Positions 10,521-30,629 of a DNA stretch of 64,000 nt are shown here, piece by piece. A program made the translations under genes and the position numbers. How positions within the stretch are numbered: position 1 is the stretch's first letter; each line of letters starts with the position of its first letter. Source of the stretch: Axinella damicornis (Eukaryota > Porifera > Demospongiae > Axinellida > Axinellidae); contig OZ007507.1 in assembly GCA_963931865.1 (NCBI GenBank), positions 10,017,533 through 10,081,532 on the forward strand, in the 5' to 3' direction. The notes beneath the pieces were generated by a model. The model made no database searches, had not been told where the DNA came from, and was given only the letters and a program-made list of their open reading frames with translations.

Positions 10521-10629
10521 TAGCCTTGTTCCCAGGCCTCCACCCCCAGCTTTTGTCACTTGCAGTATGAAAAGCGCTTTTCGTACTGCAAGCGACAAAA
10601 GCTGGGGTGGAGGCCTGGGAACGAGGCTA
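10521..10629. mobile_element. 109-bp foldback element with exact 9-bp TSD
   Basis: The arms start TAGCCTTGTTCCCAGGCC and pair with GGCCTGGGAACGAGGCTA. The hairpin extends through the AGCTTTTGTC motif to a small loop. It is flanked by GCCAGCACG at 10512-10520 and 10630-10638. Between this element and about 11000 I see nothing else supportable. Confidence 0.9.
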
Positions 10630-10999
10630 GCCAGCACGGTTGTTTTGTGTCGTGTAAACGGGGTATATAACTAAATCATTCTGCAGAAGACATTATCTAG
10701 CTATAACTAAACTAAACTAAAACAACACTTGCACCAGCACAGAAAGTGAGGGTGAAACTTTAAAGTGAGGATGAAATTTGTGGAGATTTGACCTTTCTCT
10801 AGGCTGTCATTTTATTTTCTGCAGGGAGTATGTAAATTGGGCATATCTCTCTTTCCACTGGGATGTACTTAACCTCTCAAAAACACTTAGCTAATGGTAA
10901 GAAAGGCCCTTGCATTTGGACTGTGTGCTTTGTTTGCATGTCGATCCCGTCTCCTGTAGCGCACTGCTCTTCACTGAAGGTAACTCGTATCAATCATTT

Positions 11000-11557
11000 T
11001 TATTTTATTCCCGTATTGCAATATTCATTGTACTCTCCTACAAAGAGAGAAGACTGATGATGTAGCCAGAATCTGCATGTATATACCTGCATGTGCAAGT
11101 GTGAGTGACTCTGCTCTGGGTGAGAGTGCTGGTGACCCTCCAGTGGGTGCAAGCACGAGTGGCTCTGCTCTGGGTGAGAGTTGTGGGAGAAAGCCTCTTG
11201 TGGGTGAGAATGCGAGTTGCTCTCCAGTGGGTGAGTGGGTGCTTCGTTGAACAGTTGAGAACCAAACACTGATGAGTTCAAGCAAGAGAGTTCTTGGTCA
11301 ATTGAGTAGTATCCTGATGATTCCAAGGCCAAGGAAGAGCACTCTTGACCCATTGAGTAGTGCACTGATGATTCCCAACCCGATAGGGCCAAGCATGAGG
11401 ATTCTTGGTCCATTGGTGCTGCAAGGCTATTTTGGGAGAGATCTTGGTGCACTGAGTGAGAGACTGATGGGTCTGAATGAAAGGGGAGATTGTGAGTGGC
11501 CTCTTGGTCTTTATCGGACGAGTTAGAGGCTGCTTGGTCTGTGTGAGTGGAGTACAA
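11000..11557 (-). CDS. Possible Ser/His/Gln-rich repetitive coding region (unrecognised)
   Basis: An open minus-strand frame of 185 codons with internal protein repeats. A ~20-residue unit recurs around DQESSCLALSGWESS, GQECSSLALESSGYYS and DQELSCLNSS. A second unit recurs as HPEQSHSCLHPLEGHQ and HPEQSHSHLH. Protein-level repeats in one frame weakly favour real coding sequence. It could be a downstream exon of the Cys-rich gene at 12188-13068. No splice sites were confirmed and no family is recognised. It may instead be a DNA-level minisatellite that happens to be open. Confidence 0.35.
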   Translation of the reverse strand: MYSTHTDQAASNSSDKDQEATHNLPFHSDPSVSHSVHQDLSQNSLAAPMDQESSCLALSGWESSVHYSMGQECSSLALESSGYYSIDQELSCLNSSVFGSQLFNEAPTHPLESNSHSHPQEAFSHNSHPEQSHSCLHPLEGHQHSHPEQSHSHLHMQVYTCRFWLHHQSSLFVGEYNEYCNTGIK

Positions 11558-12187
11558 AATGAATCCCTGTTAGATGACTCAGAAGATGGTAGGTGCATGA
11601 TGGAGTCAGATTGCAGTTGGACAAGTGACTTGGGCTTTGGTTCTACACACCGTGCCAGATATAGCTGGGTTTGCCTGCATGTGCTGAGGCATGTGCTGAT
11701 AGCACATGAACGTTATCAATAGATGCAACCCGGAAACTTAAAGTATTGGTGTGAGCTCACTCTTGATCTCTGATTCTCTCTCCAGGGAGACACATGTCAC
11801 ATGTCTGCTCAGCTGTATGTGCCTTCTGATGCAATTGCACCTAGCCTGTTGATGAGTTCGCTTGAACCACCATTTGCTTTAACAACATCTGTGAGTAACA
11901 GATGAATTGGCAAGCAGCATCGGTTGTTTGTGCAGTAAAGTAGTGTGCACATGCAGTAGAATCGTCTCATCTTCTTTGTGTAGCTAGCTAGATAGTGTGT
12001 CAGATTCGTTTTGTCTCCGCACCATACTTTTTGATGCTGTCATCATTGTGATTAGCTTCCATAACTGTGGATTAGCGGACTCTGTCAGCTTGTTGATGTC
12101 AGTAGTCAAATGTTTCCTGCTAGATGGTGAAGGTTTTTGTTCATCTCCTCTCCTACTAGCATTACTGCCTTCTCTAGTTCCACTGTT

Positions 12188-13068
12188 TCAGAAGGGTCGG
12201 TTGATGCTGCCAGTGTGTCCTGACTCCTGATCATCATTGTTACAAGCAGCAGACCAAAGTGCACATGAGAGTGCATTTAGTAGGTCACCTCCAGTGCGAT
12301 ACTGCACTGTTCCATGCTTTCTGTGCTTGCACATTGAGCTAAGATGAATACCTAAGGACTCTTCAAGCTGCCTTAGTAGCCACCGTGCACTATGGGTTGT
12401 GATCGATTCTTGTTCAGATCGGAAGTGGTTATTGGCAGCAAGGAGAACTGTTGATGTTAAAGAAGCAAGTTCTGTTCCACTCTCTAGTACCTGTGCTTTT
12501 CTCTTTAGCTCTGTGATTAGGTTGTCCAGTTCACTGTCTAAACTAACACTCCCCTCAAGCTCCTCACTTTCAGTTGGGTTAATGCCAAAGATTTCCAAGG
12601 TTTCTATTAGCTGCACTGCCGTTTGTTTTCGCCAATTTTTACATTCACTCCACACGTTTTGCATACTGATTGCATAAATGCAATGGTAGTGATAAGAGCA
12701 AATTGTTGTTGTGGGTGCTGATACACGTACGTGAAGACCTGTTGGAATCTCATCGAAGGACATTTTCGTGGAAACTTCTCCGTGACTTGTGCATCCGTCT
12801 ACCGAACATTGAGCGTCATCGCCCACTTTTAGCTCTACGTGTTTCTTCCATCGTGCAACATGATTAAAATTGCCAATGTTACGGTCCAAGTCATGATTGC
12901 ATGCACGGCATACACAGTCAGTGCTCTTCGATTTAGGTTTCATAACATATGTGGCAGTGTGTGCGTTTAGTTTCATCCCAGTTCTTTGGATAGAATTAAG
13001 TAGCGGCTGGATGACTGGTGGCACAGGGAGCATGGACCACATTCATGACTCTTGTGGGCATCTGACAT
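12188..13068 (-). CDS. Uncharacterised Cys/His-rich protein, probably frameshifted
   Basis: The main open frame (13042-12188, 284 codons) contains a likely zinc-binding cluster: CVCRACNHDLDRN, WKKHVELKVGDDAQC, then SYHYHCIY. A helical, acidic middle follows, then a C-terminal block (ARWLLRQLEESL, KHGTVQYRTGGDLLNALS). A better N-terminus starts at 13068 in another frame: MSDAHKSHECGPCSLCHQ, adding CxxCxxC. That frame hits a stop near 12975, exactly where the second frame becomes plausible. A one-base change there would join them. This suggests a frameshifted pseudogene or a sequencing error; a short intron is less likely. I do not recognise the family and assign no function. Confidence 0.5.
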
Positions 13069-13089
13069 TTTGTCTAAGGAATTAAATTG

Positions 13090-14031
13090 TGAAAATTAAT
13101 CCTCCTCTTTCTCACACGCACACGTACATGCACACACACATGCACTCATATATACACACACACATACACACACCATCATGCACACACATGCACACACCTG
13201 AACTTTGAATCATTGGAGCAGACTGAGCAGCAAAATAGCTTCATACCCAGGCCTTCTCACCCCATCATTTGTCACTTGTAGGGGGAAAGTTCTGCAAGTG
13301 GCAAACACTGAAGTGAGAAGGCTTATATTATATATGAGGCTAGCCACAAATAAACGTTTCATCTTCAAGAAATGGTTACAATTTGTCGGCCCTGGAGCTA
13401 TTTGTGCATGTAGCTACATACCAGATCAGAGTGATGTAGCTAGCTAGCTATTGTTATGGATCTCATTGCTCAAGTTTCCACACAACTGATCTTACATTTT
13501 TTCACCAGACCTATCTATTGATAATGCACATGTAAAGAACTAGAAAGATTGGTGCACGGGAATTGGGTTTGGGACACACTTTTCTGACCACACCTTCTGG
13601 ATGTTGGGTGGAGCTGGTCCTCTTCGAAGCTTCTGTTGCCTGCACTCCCGAGTAGAATAGGCGTTTCTCTTCCTGGTAGGTCTTTCGGTCTTGTATTGAC
13701 CTTTGTATTTACGGCACCTGTGTTACTTCATGGCGCTGCAGCTGCAATATAGCAACGGTTTTTTCATGCATGAAATGCACCATGTATTTCGGACTGCGCA
13801 AGTAGCGAAACGGATAATTAGAACGTGCAAATAAAATAATTTTGACGTATACGGCGATGCGTTGGAATGGCTGCATAGTCATGTGTAACGTTTTTGTTTC
13901 CAGCCATGGCTGGGCTACAGTACTTATAGCAGTGTCAAAAGACGTGGAATGCTGGAGGGTCCGTGTGTTGAACTTGTGGGACGCACAAGGACAGTGGTCC
14001 GGGTAGGGCTTGTGCGACTACGCTGGTTGCC
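13090..14031. other. Intergenic region between divergent candidate genes
   Basis: It holds a CA/TA-rich stretch (about 13105-13195) and a decayed TAGCCTCG-family hairpin at about 13236-13350 (CCAGGCCTTCTCACC...AGAAGGCTTATA). It lies between the minus-strand Cys-rich gene and the plus-strand exon candidate at 14032, so it could contain a bidirectional promoter. I see no clear TATA box. Confidence 0.35.
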
Positions 14032-14316
14032 ATGGTAACGAAGCGACGCACGCTCGATCTGAGGACACCAAGCATGGCCACGGAGACGCTATCCCTCATT
14101 TTGGAGATAGCCGTTCTCTCGTGTGAGCCATTCTGTGATCGTGGTGAAGTTCGTGTTACGAAGCCGAGTTCTGATCGTTCATTTGAGTTGTCGAGTGCGC
14201 AAAATTGTTCGGAGATTCCGGCGAAGCATTGTCAAATCCCTTTGGGCGTAAATCTGTTCGAGTGCTTTGAGGCGAAGAGGTGTGCTTCAAGAGAAGCCGT
14301 CGAAGAATTCTCTGGA
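14032..14316 (+). other. Candidate first exon upstream of the ubiquitin protease
   Basis: An open frame of 95 codons starts MVTKRRTLDLRTPSM and ends ...EEFSG at a good splice donor (GGA|GTGAGT, exon end 14316). A strong acceptor (TTGTATTTTGCAG) ends at 16086, just upstream of the ubiquitin-protease ATG. Spliced together, the frame would run about 45 more codons and stop downstream of that ATG in a different frame. So it could be a 5' leader exon carrying an overlapping upstream ORF, or an exon of another gene. Its protein is not recognised. Confidence 0.4.
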
Positions 14317-14479
14317 GTGAGTTTTTTCGTTTACAATTTGTTTATGATTTGTACTCGCACTGTTGAATTGTAATTTGTGTGCTAGTTAAGGTGCCACACC
14401 CCCTTTACCTAGATTATGCGCTGATATTCCTGCTGTACCGTATTAAACTGTCACCGTCATGTTCCAACATGACTCCTGC

Positions 14480-14880
14480 CATCAGTACATTTCTAGATTC
14501 TCTTGCAATGTACCATACAAACACTCGAAGATGTCCTTTCCAGACCATCAATATACAACGGACTCAAACGGCAGGCATACGGTGCGATCACGGAACGCCT
14601 TTGACGATGAAAATGCCCGTCCTGTCCCGTATTCACAGGTAGTTTTTCCTGTGACATTGATTGCTAGAGTCTCTTGCAAGTGTACCTTACAAACACTCGA
14701 AGATGTCCCTTCCTGACCATCAACATATGCTGTACATTGCTAGATTCTCTTGCATTGTACCTTACGAAAATGTCCTTTCCAGACCATCAATATATACAGT
14801 ACCATTGCTAGATTCTATTGCAATGTACCTCACAAATACTCAAAGATGTGTCTGCTCATTTCCAGACTCTGAGTGTGGAC
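14480..14880. repeat. Degenerate tandem repeat, about 75-bp unit, four copies
   Basis: The unit TTGCTAGATTCTCTTGCAAT...CTTACAAACACTCGAAGATG...CAGACCATCAATATA recurs near 14485, 14655, 14735 and 14803. One gap of about 90 bp lies between the first two. No reading frame is kept across units. Confidence 0.7.
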
Positions 14881-15029
14881 ACTCCCACAGACTGACTGTG
14901 ATCACAGTCGGGGTCTTGATCAGCTCTTTTACCACGTGCTGGCTTTGCTGGTTTTCAGGTTTTACTGTTGACGGGGTGGATGTTTGCGAAAGGCTGTGCT
15001 GATTTAGCCTTCAGCTGCGTTGCTATTAA

Positions 15030-15778
15030 GGTGGCGGGCAAGTGATTTTGGAATTAATAATTATGTCATCTAAAATATGTTGTAACCTGCAAGTCCTGCC
15101 ATGAATGGAAACCAAATGTGGTAATCAAACACTTCATGGTAAGTGCTACTTATGTACCAAGCCAGGATGTTCTGAGCAGCAAACAACTGAGACAGCGAAT
15201 TATTCAGTATTGATGGAATTAAATAATTTTTCTGTACGTCTCAGTTTCATTGCACGCAAGCTACTGCTACTGTTCTTTCTCAGGATCAAGACGGGCCCAG
15301 TCTGGAGGGGGCTACGTTGAGTTAATGTAAGTACGCTTTCGAACTAGCCGGATACGGAGTTAACAGTGTTATCGCGAGGTCAATTTTCCTGTTTTTGTAC
15401 ATCTTGCAGGGGAGAAACCACGATGAGACGTTCGTTCGACGCCATATGACAACGTAGCCCCCTCGAGTAACCAGTGGAAGAGCTGCCTGCGAAGAACATT
15501 TTAGCTAAATACGTTCAGCTGATTTTTGAGACGTACAGAAAAAACAGTGCTGTATTTCGCCGAGATTTGCAGCTGTCGTTGTCACGGTACGAAGTACGTA
15601 TAACGTAGCGCTCAACTAGACACGCTGTCAATGGATGCCCAACAGCCTTGGAAGAAGAAAGGTGGCACAGCATCTTGGATGGCTGCTGCTGGAGCGCTCG
15701 AGAGCGGTGATTCGGAACTCGAACCACGCCTCCAATTATTGCGCGGTCACGCGCGCGTATCATTGCTTGCCCGCCACC
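15030..15778. mobile_element. 749-bp DNA transposon-like element with TTAA target duplication
   Basis: It is bounded by TTAA at 15026-15029 and 15779-15782. The termini are GGTGGCGGGCAAG and its inverse complement CTTGCCCGCCACC. TTAA duplications with GG-starting inverted ends fit the Kolobok superfamily; piggyBac also uses TTAA but normally starts CC. The interior contains no transposase frame, so it is non-autonomous. It sits in the putative leader intron of the ubiquitin protease. Confidence 0.72.
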
Positions 15779-16153
15779 TTAAACTAAACCCTATCAAAGC
15801 TTTGACCAGCTAATTTCAGTTGACCATGATGATTTTCGCTCATTGTCTGGTTTGACCGTGCATACATAGCCACACTCAGGTTGCGTTCCATACTGCAACT
15901 TGACCATTATTTCTGAGCAACTTTGGCCATTGACCACACTTTTAACTGTTGACCATTGATCGGCTGCAGTCACAGCTGTGAATATATACAAATGCAATCG
16001 CAATCTAGGTGTGATCCGGGCATCCTCTCTTGTATTGATAGGATGGTCTGGGAATGAATTGAGGCATCCTCTCTTGTATTTTGCAGGGAGGTTTTGAAGC
16101 AGTGACTGATTTGGTGTTGAAGGTTTGGTGTACGTACGTAGTGGAGAGACTAG

Positions 16154-24715
<8,562 letters not shown>

Positions 24716-25000
24716 CCGACAATCAACTTGAATATCTTGTTTTTCACCCGGCAAACAATCACTTCATAAGTCACTCTGTGTATTGTAAACTACTAAGCTT
24801 GTGTGTACGTGTGTGTGTGTATGTGTGTCCATGTGTGTGCGTGTACGTGTACGTGTGTGTATGTGTGTTCACTGTTCATGGCGGTTCAGTCTGCGAACTT
24901 CACTATCATGGTTCTTGTGTTGTGCCCACTGCCACTTCCAACTTTGTTACTGTATTGTCACTGTTTTGTATGTTTTGTTTGTATGTTTGTGGTAATGAAC

Positions 25001-25006
25001 ATTAAA
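25001..25006 (+). promoter_or_regulatory. Candidate poly(A) signal ATTAAA of the ubiquitin protease
   Basis: ATTAAA lies about 285 bp beyond the stop codon, in T-rich sequence. It is the best signal in the first few hundred bases downstream. Confidence 0.4.
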
Positions 25007-25033
25007 TTTTTGTGGAGATAATAGTTATAAATG

Positions 25034-25102
25034 TAGCTTTGTTCCCAGGCCCTGCTGATTATAACAGCTGGCCAGCTGGGCGGGGGCCTGGGAACGAGGC
25101 TA
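25034..25102. mobile_element. 69-bp TAGCCTCG-family foldback element
   Basis: TAGCTTTGTTCCCAGGCCC pairs with GGGCCTGGGAACGAGGCTA around a loop containing CAGCTGGCCAGCTG. No convincing target duplication remains. Confidence 0.75.
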
Positions 25103-25385
25103 TGGGGGGGGGACAAGACCATCAATTAAGGGCTATAGAGTTAGAAACCTGTTAGCTGACATAAGTACATACATTCAATCTGTTGATGATTATTACGAGT
25201 GCACGTGCATGCTGCATGTGCAGTGCATTTTGCCCCAAGAAGGGCATGTGTTCTACAGTAGGCAGGGGCCTAAAGGTGGGCAGAGGTCCCAACATGGGAT
25301 CCGGGAGGGATGGGGATCTGGAAAGGCTGGGGCCCAAGATGGGATCCGGATGGGTGTGTTCTTATGGTACACACAACATTGTATG

Positions 25386-25434
25386 TAGCCTTGTTCCCAG
25401 GCGCCCAATTACTGAGCACCTGGGAATGAGGCTA
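25386..25434. mobile_element. 49-bp minimal foldback element with exact 9-bp TSD
   Basis: TAGCCTTGTTCCCAGG pairs with CCTGGGAATGAGGCTA. CATTGTATG is present at 25377-25385 and 25435-25443. The upstream duplicate near 9347 keeps only the right end, so the 9347 duplication breakpoint falls inside this element. Confidence 0.88.
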
Positions 25435-26520
25435 CATTGTATGGAGAGTCATGCTAGAATCAGAGAAAAATCTCCACTAGCTTGATTGTGGCAGCATTAA
25501 GCACCTTTCAAAGTCCCTTGCAAGACTATGCAATTTCAACCATGCATTTGAAGATGCACAAATTAATTTTCCTAGATGCATGCGTAGAACTGTCATGTCA
25601 AAAGGTAGTTACTCAGCAGTCTGAAAGATATAATAATAAATATTGATGATGGGTTAATACCACCATTGTACATCTGGAGGTGATACGAGGACGCATCATT
25701 TGCTTGTTTGAACAAGATGACTACGTTCTGTGTAGGACAGTCATCAATCCAGTCAACACCGAGGACGATGGCAAATTCTGCAAACCCAGCACAACTGAAG
25801 GGACACGTTTAGCTCAAGTACATACGCAGGGTTTATTATCACACAAAGGGTGGCAAAGCAGAGCATAGAGAAGTTTCGTTTGGGGGGGGGGGGGAATTGA
25901 ATAGTGCGTTGCAGTGTGCCACTTAGGGGGGTCTGGGTTTGAAATCTCTAAGGGGGACAAAACATTTTCAGCCCCCCCAGCCCCCCCCCCCCCCCCCCCC
26001 CAAAGGAAACCCTGCATACACCAACCGATAAATCATTCTCTGGATATTAATCTTTTTAGATGCAGATGCAAATTGCATTGCTTTACCTAGCCTCGTTCCC
26101 AGGCCGCGTGGGAATGAGGGGCCTGGGAACGAGGCTATGCTTTACCCGGCCCTTCTGCGCATGTACATGGCATGCAGGTGATGAGCTGACATACTACAAA
26201 AGGAAAAGATATGGCTCAACTCTTGTTATCAACTGCCCACCCATCATTCCACACTCCATTCAAGTCTGTTAAGACATGCAGGAACAAGCTACAGTTCTTT
26301 TGAGGTTGCTTGTCCACAGAGGATTACATCATTTCACGTTTGAGTACATGTGAGCATGATGAGCAAGCTGCACGATGCATTCTCATTGGTAAATTCTGGC
26401 ATCTCATTGGTGGATCGATAAGAAATCCCCAAAGTGGATAAAATTTAATCTGAAAAGGACATATGGCAATAGTCAACGTGAATGGGCACACGTGAAAACC
26501 CCATCTGTATATCCACAGAG
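25424..26520 (+). repeat. Segmental duplicate matching 9347-10400 (copy 2)
   Basis: The same ~1-kb sequence as 9347-10400 in the same orientation. It contains the CAGGGTTT poly-G/poly-C element (25827-26015) and the foldback at 26088. Being adjacent to the ubiquitin protease, this is plausibly the source copy. Confidence 0.9.
26088..26137. mobile_element. 50-bp foldback element, allelic to 9932-9965
   Basis: TAGCCTCGTTCCCAGGCC...GGCCTGGGAACGAGGCTA with TGCTTTACC on both sides (26079-26087 and 26138-26146). It keeps an extra half-arm that the 9932 copy has lost, which shows how these elements shorten. Confidence 0.87.
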
Positions 26521-26529
26521 CAACTAGCT

Positions 26530-27180
26530 ATGTAGGTAATTAATTGACAAGAAACATCAAATTTTCCCTCCCGACCCAATGTGGAACTCGAGTCCTCCTC
26601 CTTACCATGCGCAGTAGCTGGACAGCTTTCATCCATTGTACTGTGTCCAGTATCAGTACGTGTGTTGTTTCAGGGGAGCCTTCCTGTGGCCTGAGGGGGA
26701 GTAGTTCAAACAGCCATTCAAAAGGCATAATATAGAAATGGATAACCAGGAAGCTTGCTTTGTGAATATGCTGCATTTCGTCCGCTTCAGCTACATGCTC
26801 GCCGATTGCATCCGCTTTAGCTACTGCTCCCTGATTGCTGAAGCAGATGAAATCGGGGAGCAGCAGCTGGAGCGGATGCATTCAGGGAGCAGTGAGGATG
26901 AAGTAGCCGAGCAATTAATCTTTCTACTCCTGATGAAGACCCACACAATGTAGTTAGTGTTTACCACACATAATTTTTCACAAGACAAATAAATCTCAGC
27001 TTGGTTTGTGCCAAGTGCAGAATTAATTTTGTTAGCCTCATTCCCAGGTCATTCCTACTGCCAGTTTTTGATCACTTAGCTACAGATAATATAGCTACAC
27101 CACATTTTGCATACTGTAAACGATCAAAAACTGAAATGGCCTGGGAACAAGACAGCTAGCTACTTGTCTATTCGTTAGGT
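26530..27180. other. Non-coding region with foldbacks
   Basis: About 26755-26890 is an imperfect inverted repeat around GCTCCCTGATTGCTGAAGCAG; a related GCTTCTGCTGCT.CCC stretch occurs near 53570. About 27033-27155 is a decayed TAGCCTCATTCCCAGG hairpin. The short open frames are not supported as genes. Confidence 0.45.
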
Positions 27181-27188
27181 CAGGCGGT

Positions 27189-28640
27189 TTATGTAGATTG
27201 TGCCATGGATAATAGAGCACAGAACGTTCCCCGTGCTCTATTATCCATGATTGTGCTGAGCCCTCCCCGGCCATTGCTTGCATAGCTAATTTTTGTGAGA
27301 TGAAGGGTTGCTGAACTCAGTCGCTGGCATAGATATGGGTTTGGTTTGCACTGGTCTTGGCGAGCATACAAGGCTAGCCAGCACAGTTGTTTTGTGTCGT
27401 GCATTTGATTGGTTTGAAGTGACTTATAACGATGAATTTTAGCAAGCATCGTACCATTAGCAGAGTGTGTCAGTAGCCGGACCATCTCCGTTCGGTATTG
27501 TTCAGGGTAAACCGTAAGGTGCCGAGATGCAAACATAGAATTATAGCCGCAGAAAGAATAACACGAGAGAGCAGAAGATTGAAAGATGCTTTGAACAAAA
27601 GTAGATGAACACCTAGAGGCAGCTAGTCTGAGAGAGTTAGCTAGAGCACCGTGACACAACATTGAATAAACTATCCAGATGAGCCACACGGTGAATGAAA
27701 TTCCGGTATGCCTGCGATTTGGGAGTCGCCAAATTCTCCGTAAAATCTTGTTGTAGGCGATCTCCAAATTGTGAATAGCAGGACAGGAGAGGGCCCAGAG
27801 AGATGAGCCATAGAGAGACATACAGTAAGACTGAAACAAGCGAGTGAGTATAAAAGGACCAACTCTAGGGAAAGTAGCGAATAGACAGTTGGCTTTCCGG
27901 ACCATATCCCGCATTCTTAGGAGGATGTCTTGAGAGTCACTCAAATTGTACAATAGTTGATGACCGAGGTGCATAACAGTGTCCGAGAACTGCAGCAATT
28001 GACCACAAAAGAAAAATTGAATCGAACAACAAGATGACGGGGAGCGGGGGAAGCGAATTAGCTGAGTCTTGGAGGGATTGAACCTAAGACCACGTTCTGC
28101 AGCAAAGTCCTCGCAGCAGCGCAACAATAGTCTCAGAGCCGCAGGAGAAGGGGCTAATAGGGCAAGATCATCAGCGTAACAAAAGGCGCCTGCAAAGAAC
28201 GAGTCCCAATAGCAGCCAACCCCAAGATTGCTCAGCCTGGTTAAGAGATCGTCAAGGTAAATAGTAAAGAGTATAGGTGAGAGTACACCACCCTGACGGA
28301 CACCGTTTGAAACAGGAAAAGAGTTGGAGAAGGAGTCTGTCTGCCCACCTGACGCACATGCGTTGATCCTTGTACCAGGAGAGAAGAAACCGCACGAGGT
28401 GAGAAGGCAGGTCTCTGTCAAGTAGCTAATCTCTTGAAGAGAATCTCGTGATCAGCCAAATCAAAAGCTTTCGAAGCATCAAGGAAACAGGCAAAAACAG
28501 GAGACCCCTCATGTACAAAACGCGCTACAACATTCCCTGTGCAGAGCGATGTGGACATCTTAGGCTTGAAACCGAACTGCAGTCCAGAGGTCAGGAAGTA
28601 CTGAGGAAAAGGAAGTACTATCATGCTCAAACGTTGACCT
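27189..28640 (-). pseudogene. Decayed LINE reverse-transcriptase fragment
   Basis: The minus-strand frame 28421-27189 (410 codons) has GVRQGGVLSPILFTIYLDDL and the catalytic FCYADDLALLAPS, then the usual C-terminal LINE region. The preceding part (28630-28418) holds FGFKPKMSTSLC and FACFLDASKAFDL in another frame, so a frameshift lies near 28420. No endonuclease domain precedes it. It is 5'-truncated and inactive. It differs from the LINEs at 3.6 kb and 45.5 kb. A small palindrome (27203-27262, CATGGATAATAGAGCAC and its inverse) sits at its 3' end. Confidence 0.88.
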
Positions 28641-30072
28641 ATTATTAATTCTTTCCGGCATATTAGGCTCAGGTCTTTACTATTCTAACCCGGCCCCTCC
28701 CATTCGTCCCACTTAGACACCATACCCTGGGAAGTCTGGGTTCTCAGGCTGCACCCAGTCTGCTCCCCTCAACTGAGTGCACGTTTGAGGTCTGGGAGCG
28801 AGACTATTGGTACCCAGGGGGTACAACAGGAAGTAGGAGCATGAAACCTGCAGCTTATTGCATCATTGGTCACAAACGCATCCTGTGTAGTGTGCTAATT
28901 ACTACTGCAAATTTGATTAGTCTATCTCACATGATGTTAGTGAAGTGTTATCTCATAACTGGTCACATGTATCCACAAACAGTGGTGCATCAGTGAAGTA
29001 GCTATTCTGGTAGGCCTTGACACACTATGCTAGCATAATTTGGGCATTCAAAAGCATAAGAGTGGGATAGCTAGCCAATAGGCAAAAATATGCAGAATAA
29101 TATGCTAGTAGTCTCACGTGCAGTCTAGCTGCTAGCCTCTCTCCGGCCGGGAGACCGGCCGGGCGGAGAGGGGCTAGCGGCTAGACTGTCTCACATATAG
29201 CTTCCTAGTTGCATAGCCTCTATCTTTCCAAGGTCAATGGACATTGTACACAGCACAATGCCTGTAGCAGGACCCATTGATGATGTTTGTGCATTGCCAA
29301 AAGGACAGTAGCGATGCTTATGTTTCCGTGGCATACTGTCACAAGGATCCTTCTGTATGTTGGGTGTATATAATCCTATCAAATGTCTGTACATGTGCAA
29401 AACTGACTTTACAGATCTGGACTTCCCTAACATCTTGGACAGTAGTGAGTGCTTAGGTATGGTGTGCTTAGTGGGACAGAATAATTCTGCCATATGGCCA
29501 TTATTGGACAGCCATCATGAGGCAACTATAGAGGATGGATGTGTAGTGCTGAATGGTTTATACATAGCTAGCTGTCCTGCATGGCCATAGTGTCATAGTC
29601 ATTGGCATTTCTATCTCCATAGCCCTTGCTGTGTATGCAGAGTTTTGTTCCGCATGGACACATTAATATTTGTCATTTACGACATAATTTAATTTGGGAC
29701 ACACTGACAGACTGATTGACTGAGTAATGAGCAGCCCACCTATACATGTACGTAGTTGTATATATGCAGGGGATTATAAACTCATTTGTGCTTTTGACTG
29801 TTAGTGTGTCTCGTGGCCAATTATGGCCTCACATGGCTTTAACTATTCAGTAATTACCCCACGCGCGCATGCACATGCGCGAAGCGGGGCTAAGCCTGGT
29901 GATGCAATGTTGTTATGGAAACAGCAGGTTGTATGTCAACTTGTATACATGACAGTTGGTGGTATACGTACCACATGGCTATAAATGAGTGCATGGGTGA
30001 TACTTGGAATGTTCACTTTCCATGCATGGAAATCTCAAACAGGAGCGGGTAATTTCCTCAAGTCATAACTTT
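28641..30072. other. Intergenic region, no gene recognised
   Basis: It contains a degenerate TAGTCTCG-type hairpin (about 28725-28806) and the GC-rich foldback at 29121-29188. Short frames on both strands (29191-29590) have no recognisable domain. Confidence 0.45.
29121..29188. mobile_element. 68-bp GC-rich foldback element
   Basis: CAGTCTAGCTGCTAGCCTCT pairs with its near-complement up to CTAGACTG around a CCGGCCGGGAGACCGGCCGG core. The flanks TCTCACGTG and TCTCACATA match at 7 of 9, suggesting an eroded 9-bp target duplication. Confidence 0.65.
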
Positions 30073-30250
30073 GAATTCCTATATGGAGCATCTCGTACTT
30101 CCCCCTTCCAATTTGAATTCCTATGTGGAGCATCTCCAAACAGTTTGAATTCCTATATGGAGCATCTCAAAACAATTCAGGCCTATATGGAGCATCTCCA
30201 AACCTTTGGAGATGATCCATATAGCAATTCAAATTGGAAGGGGAAGTACA
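30073..30250. repeat. Foldback with internal direct repeats of a CCTATATGGAGCATCTC unit
   Basis: CCTATATGGAGCATCTC or a close variant occurs four times within about 130 bp. The outer parts (GTACTTCCCCCTTCCAATTT and its complement ending at about 30250) are inverted, so the block can fold back. Confidence 0.7.
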
Positions 30251-30537
30251 TGGGTTGTACACTAATTACAAAATTGCTGCATTGCAGATAACACGTGAAC
30301 ATGAAAGTAGTTGTCAAAATGAATTGTTGGTAAGTGAGCTTAGCTAATATGAGTGTAATTATTGTACCGACTATAATTTTGCCTTCAATCCAGCCAGAAT
30401 AGAGCCTTGTAATGCTACTGTTTGTTGTACTGTAACAGATCTCATGCCATCCATCACCAAGGAACAGACAACAGTTCAGCTTCAATCCACTTACTGCAAG
30501 TCATCCTAGTTCCATCAATGGCATTTCGCTCTATATT

Positions 30538-30584
<47 letters not shown>

Positions 30585-30629
30585 TATAGCTTCGATCGCA
30601 AGAGATCCAGCAGAATGCTAGTATGTAGC

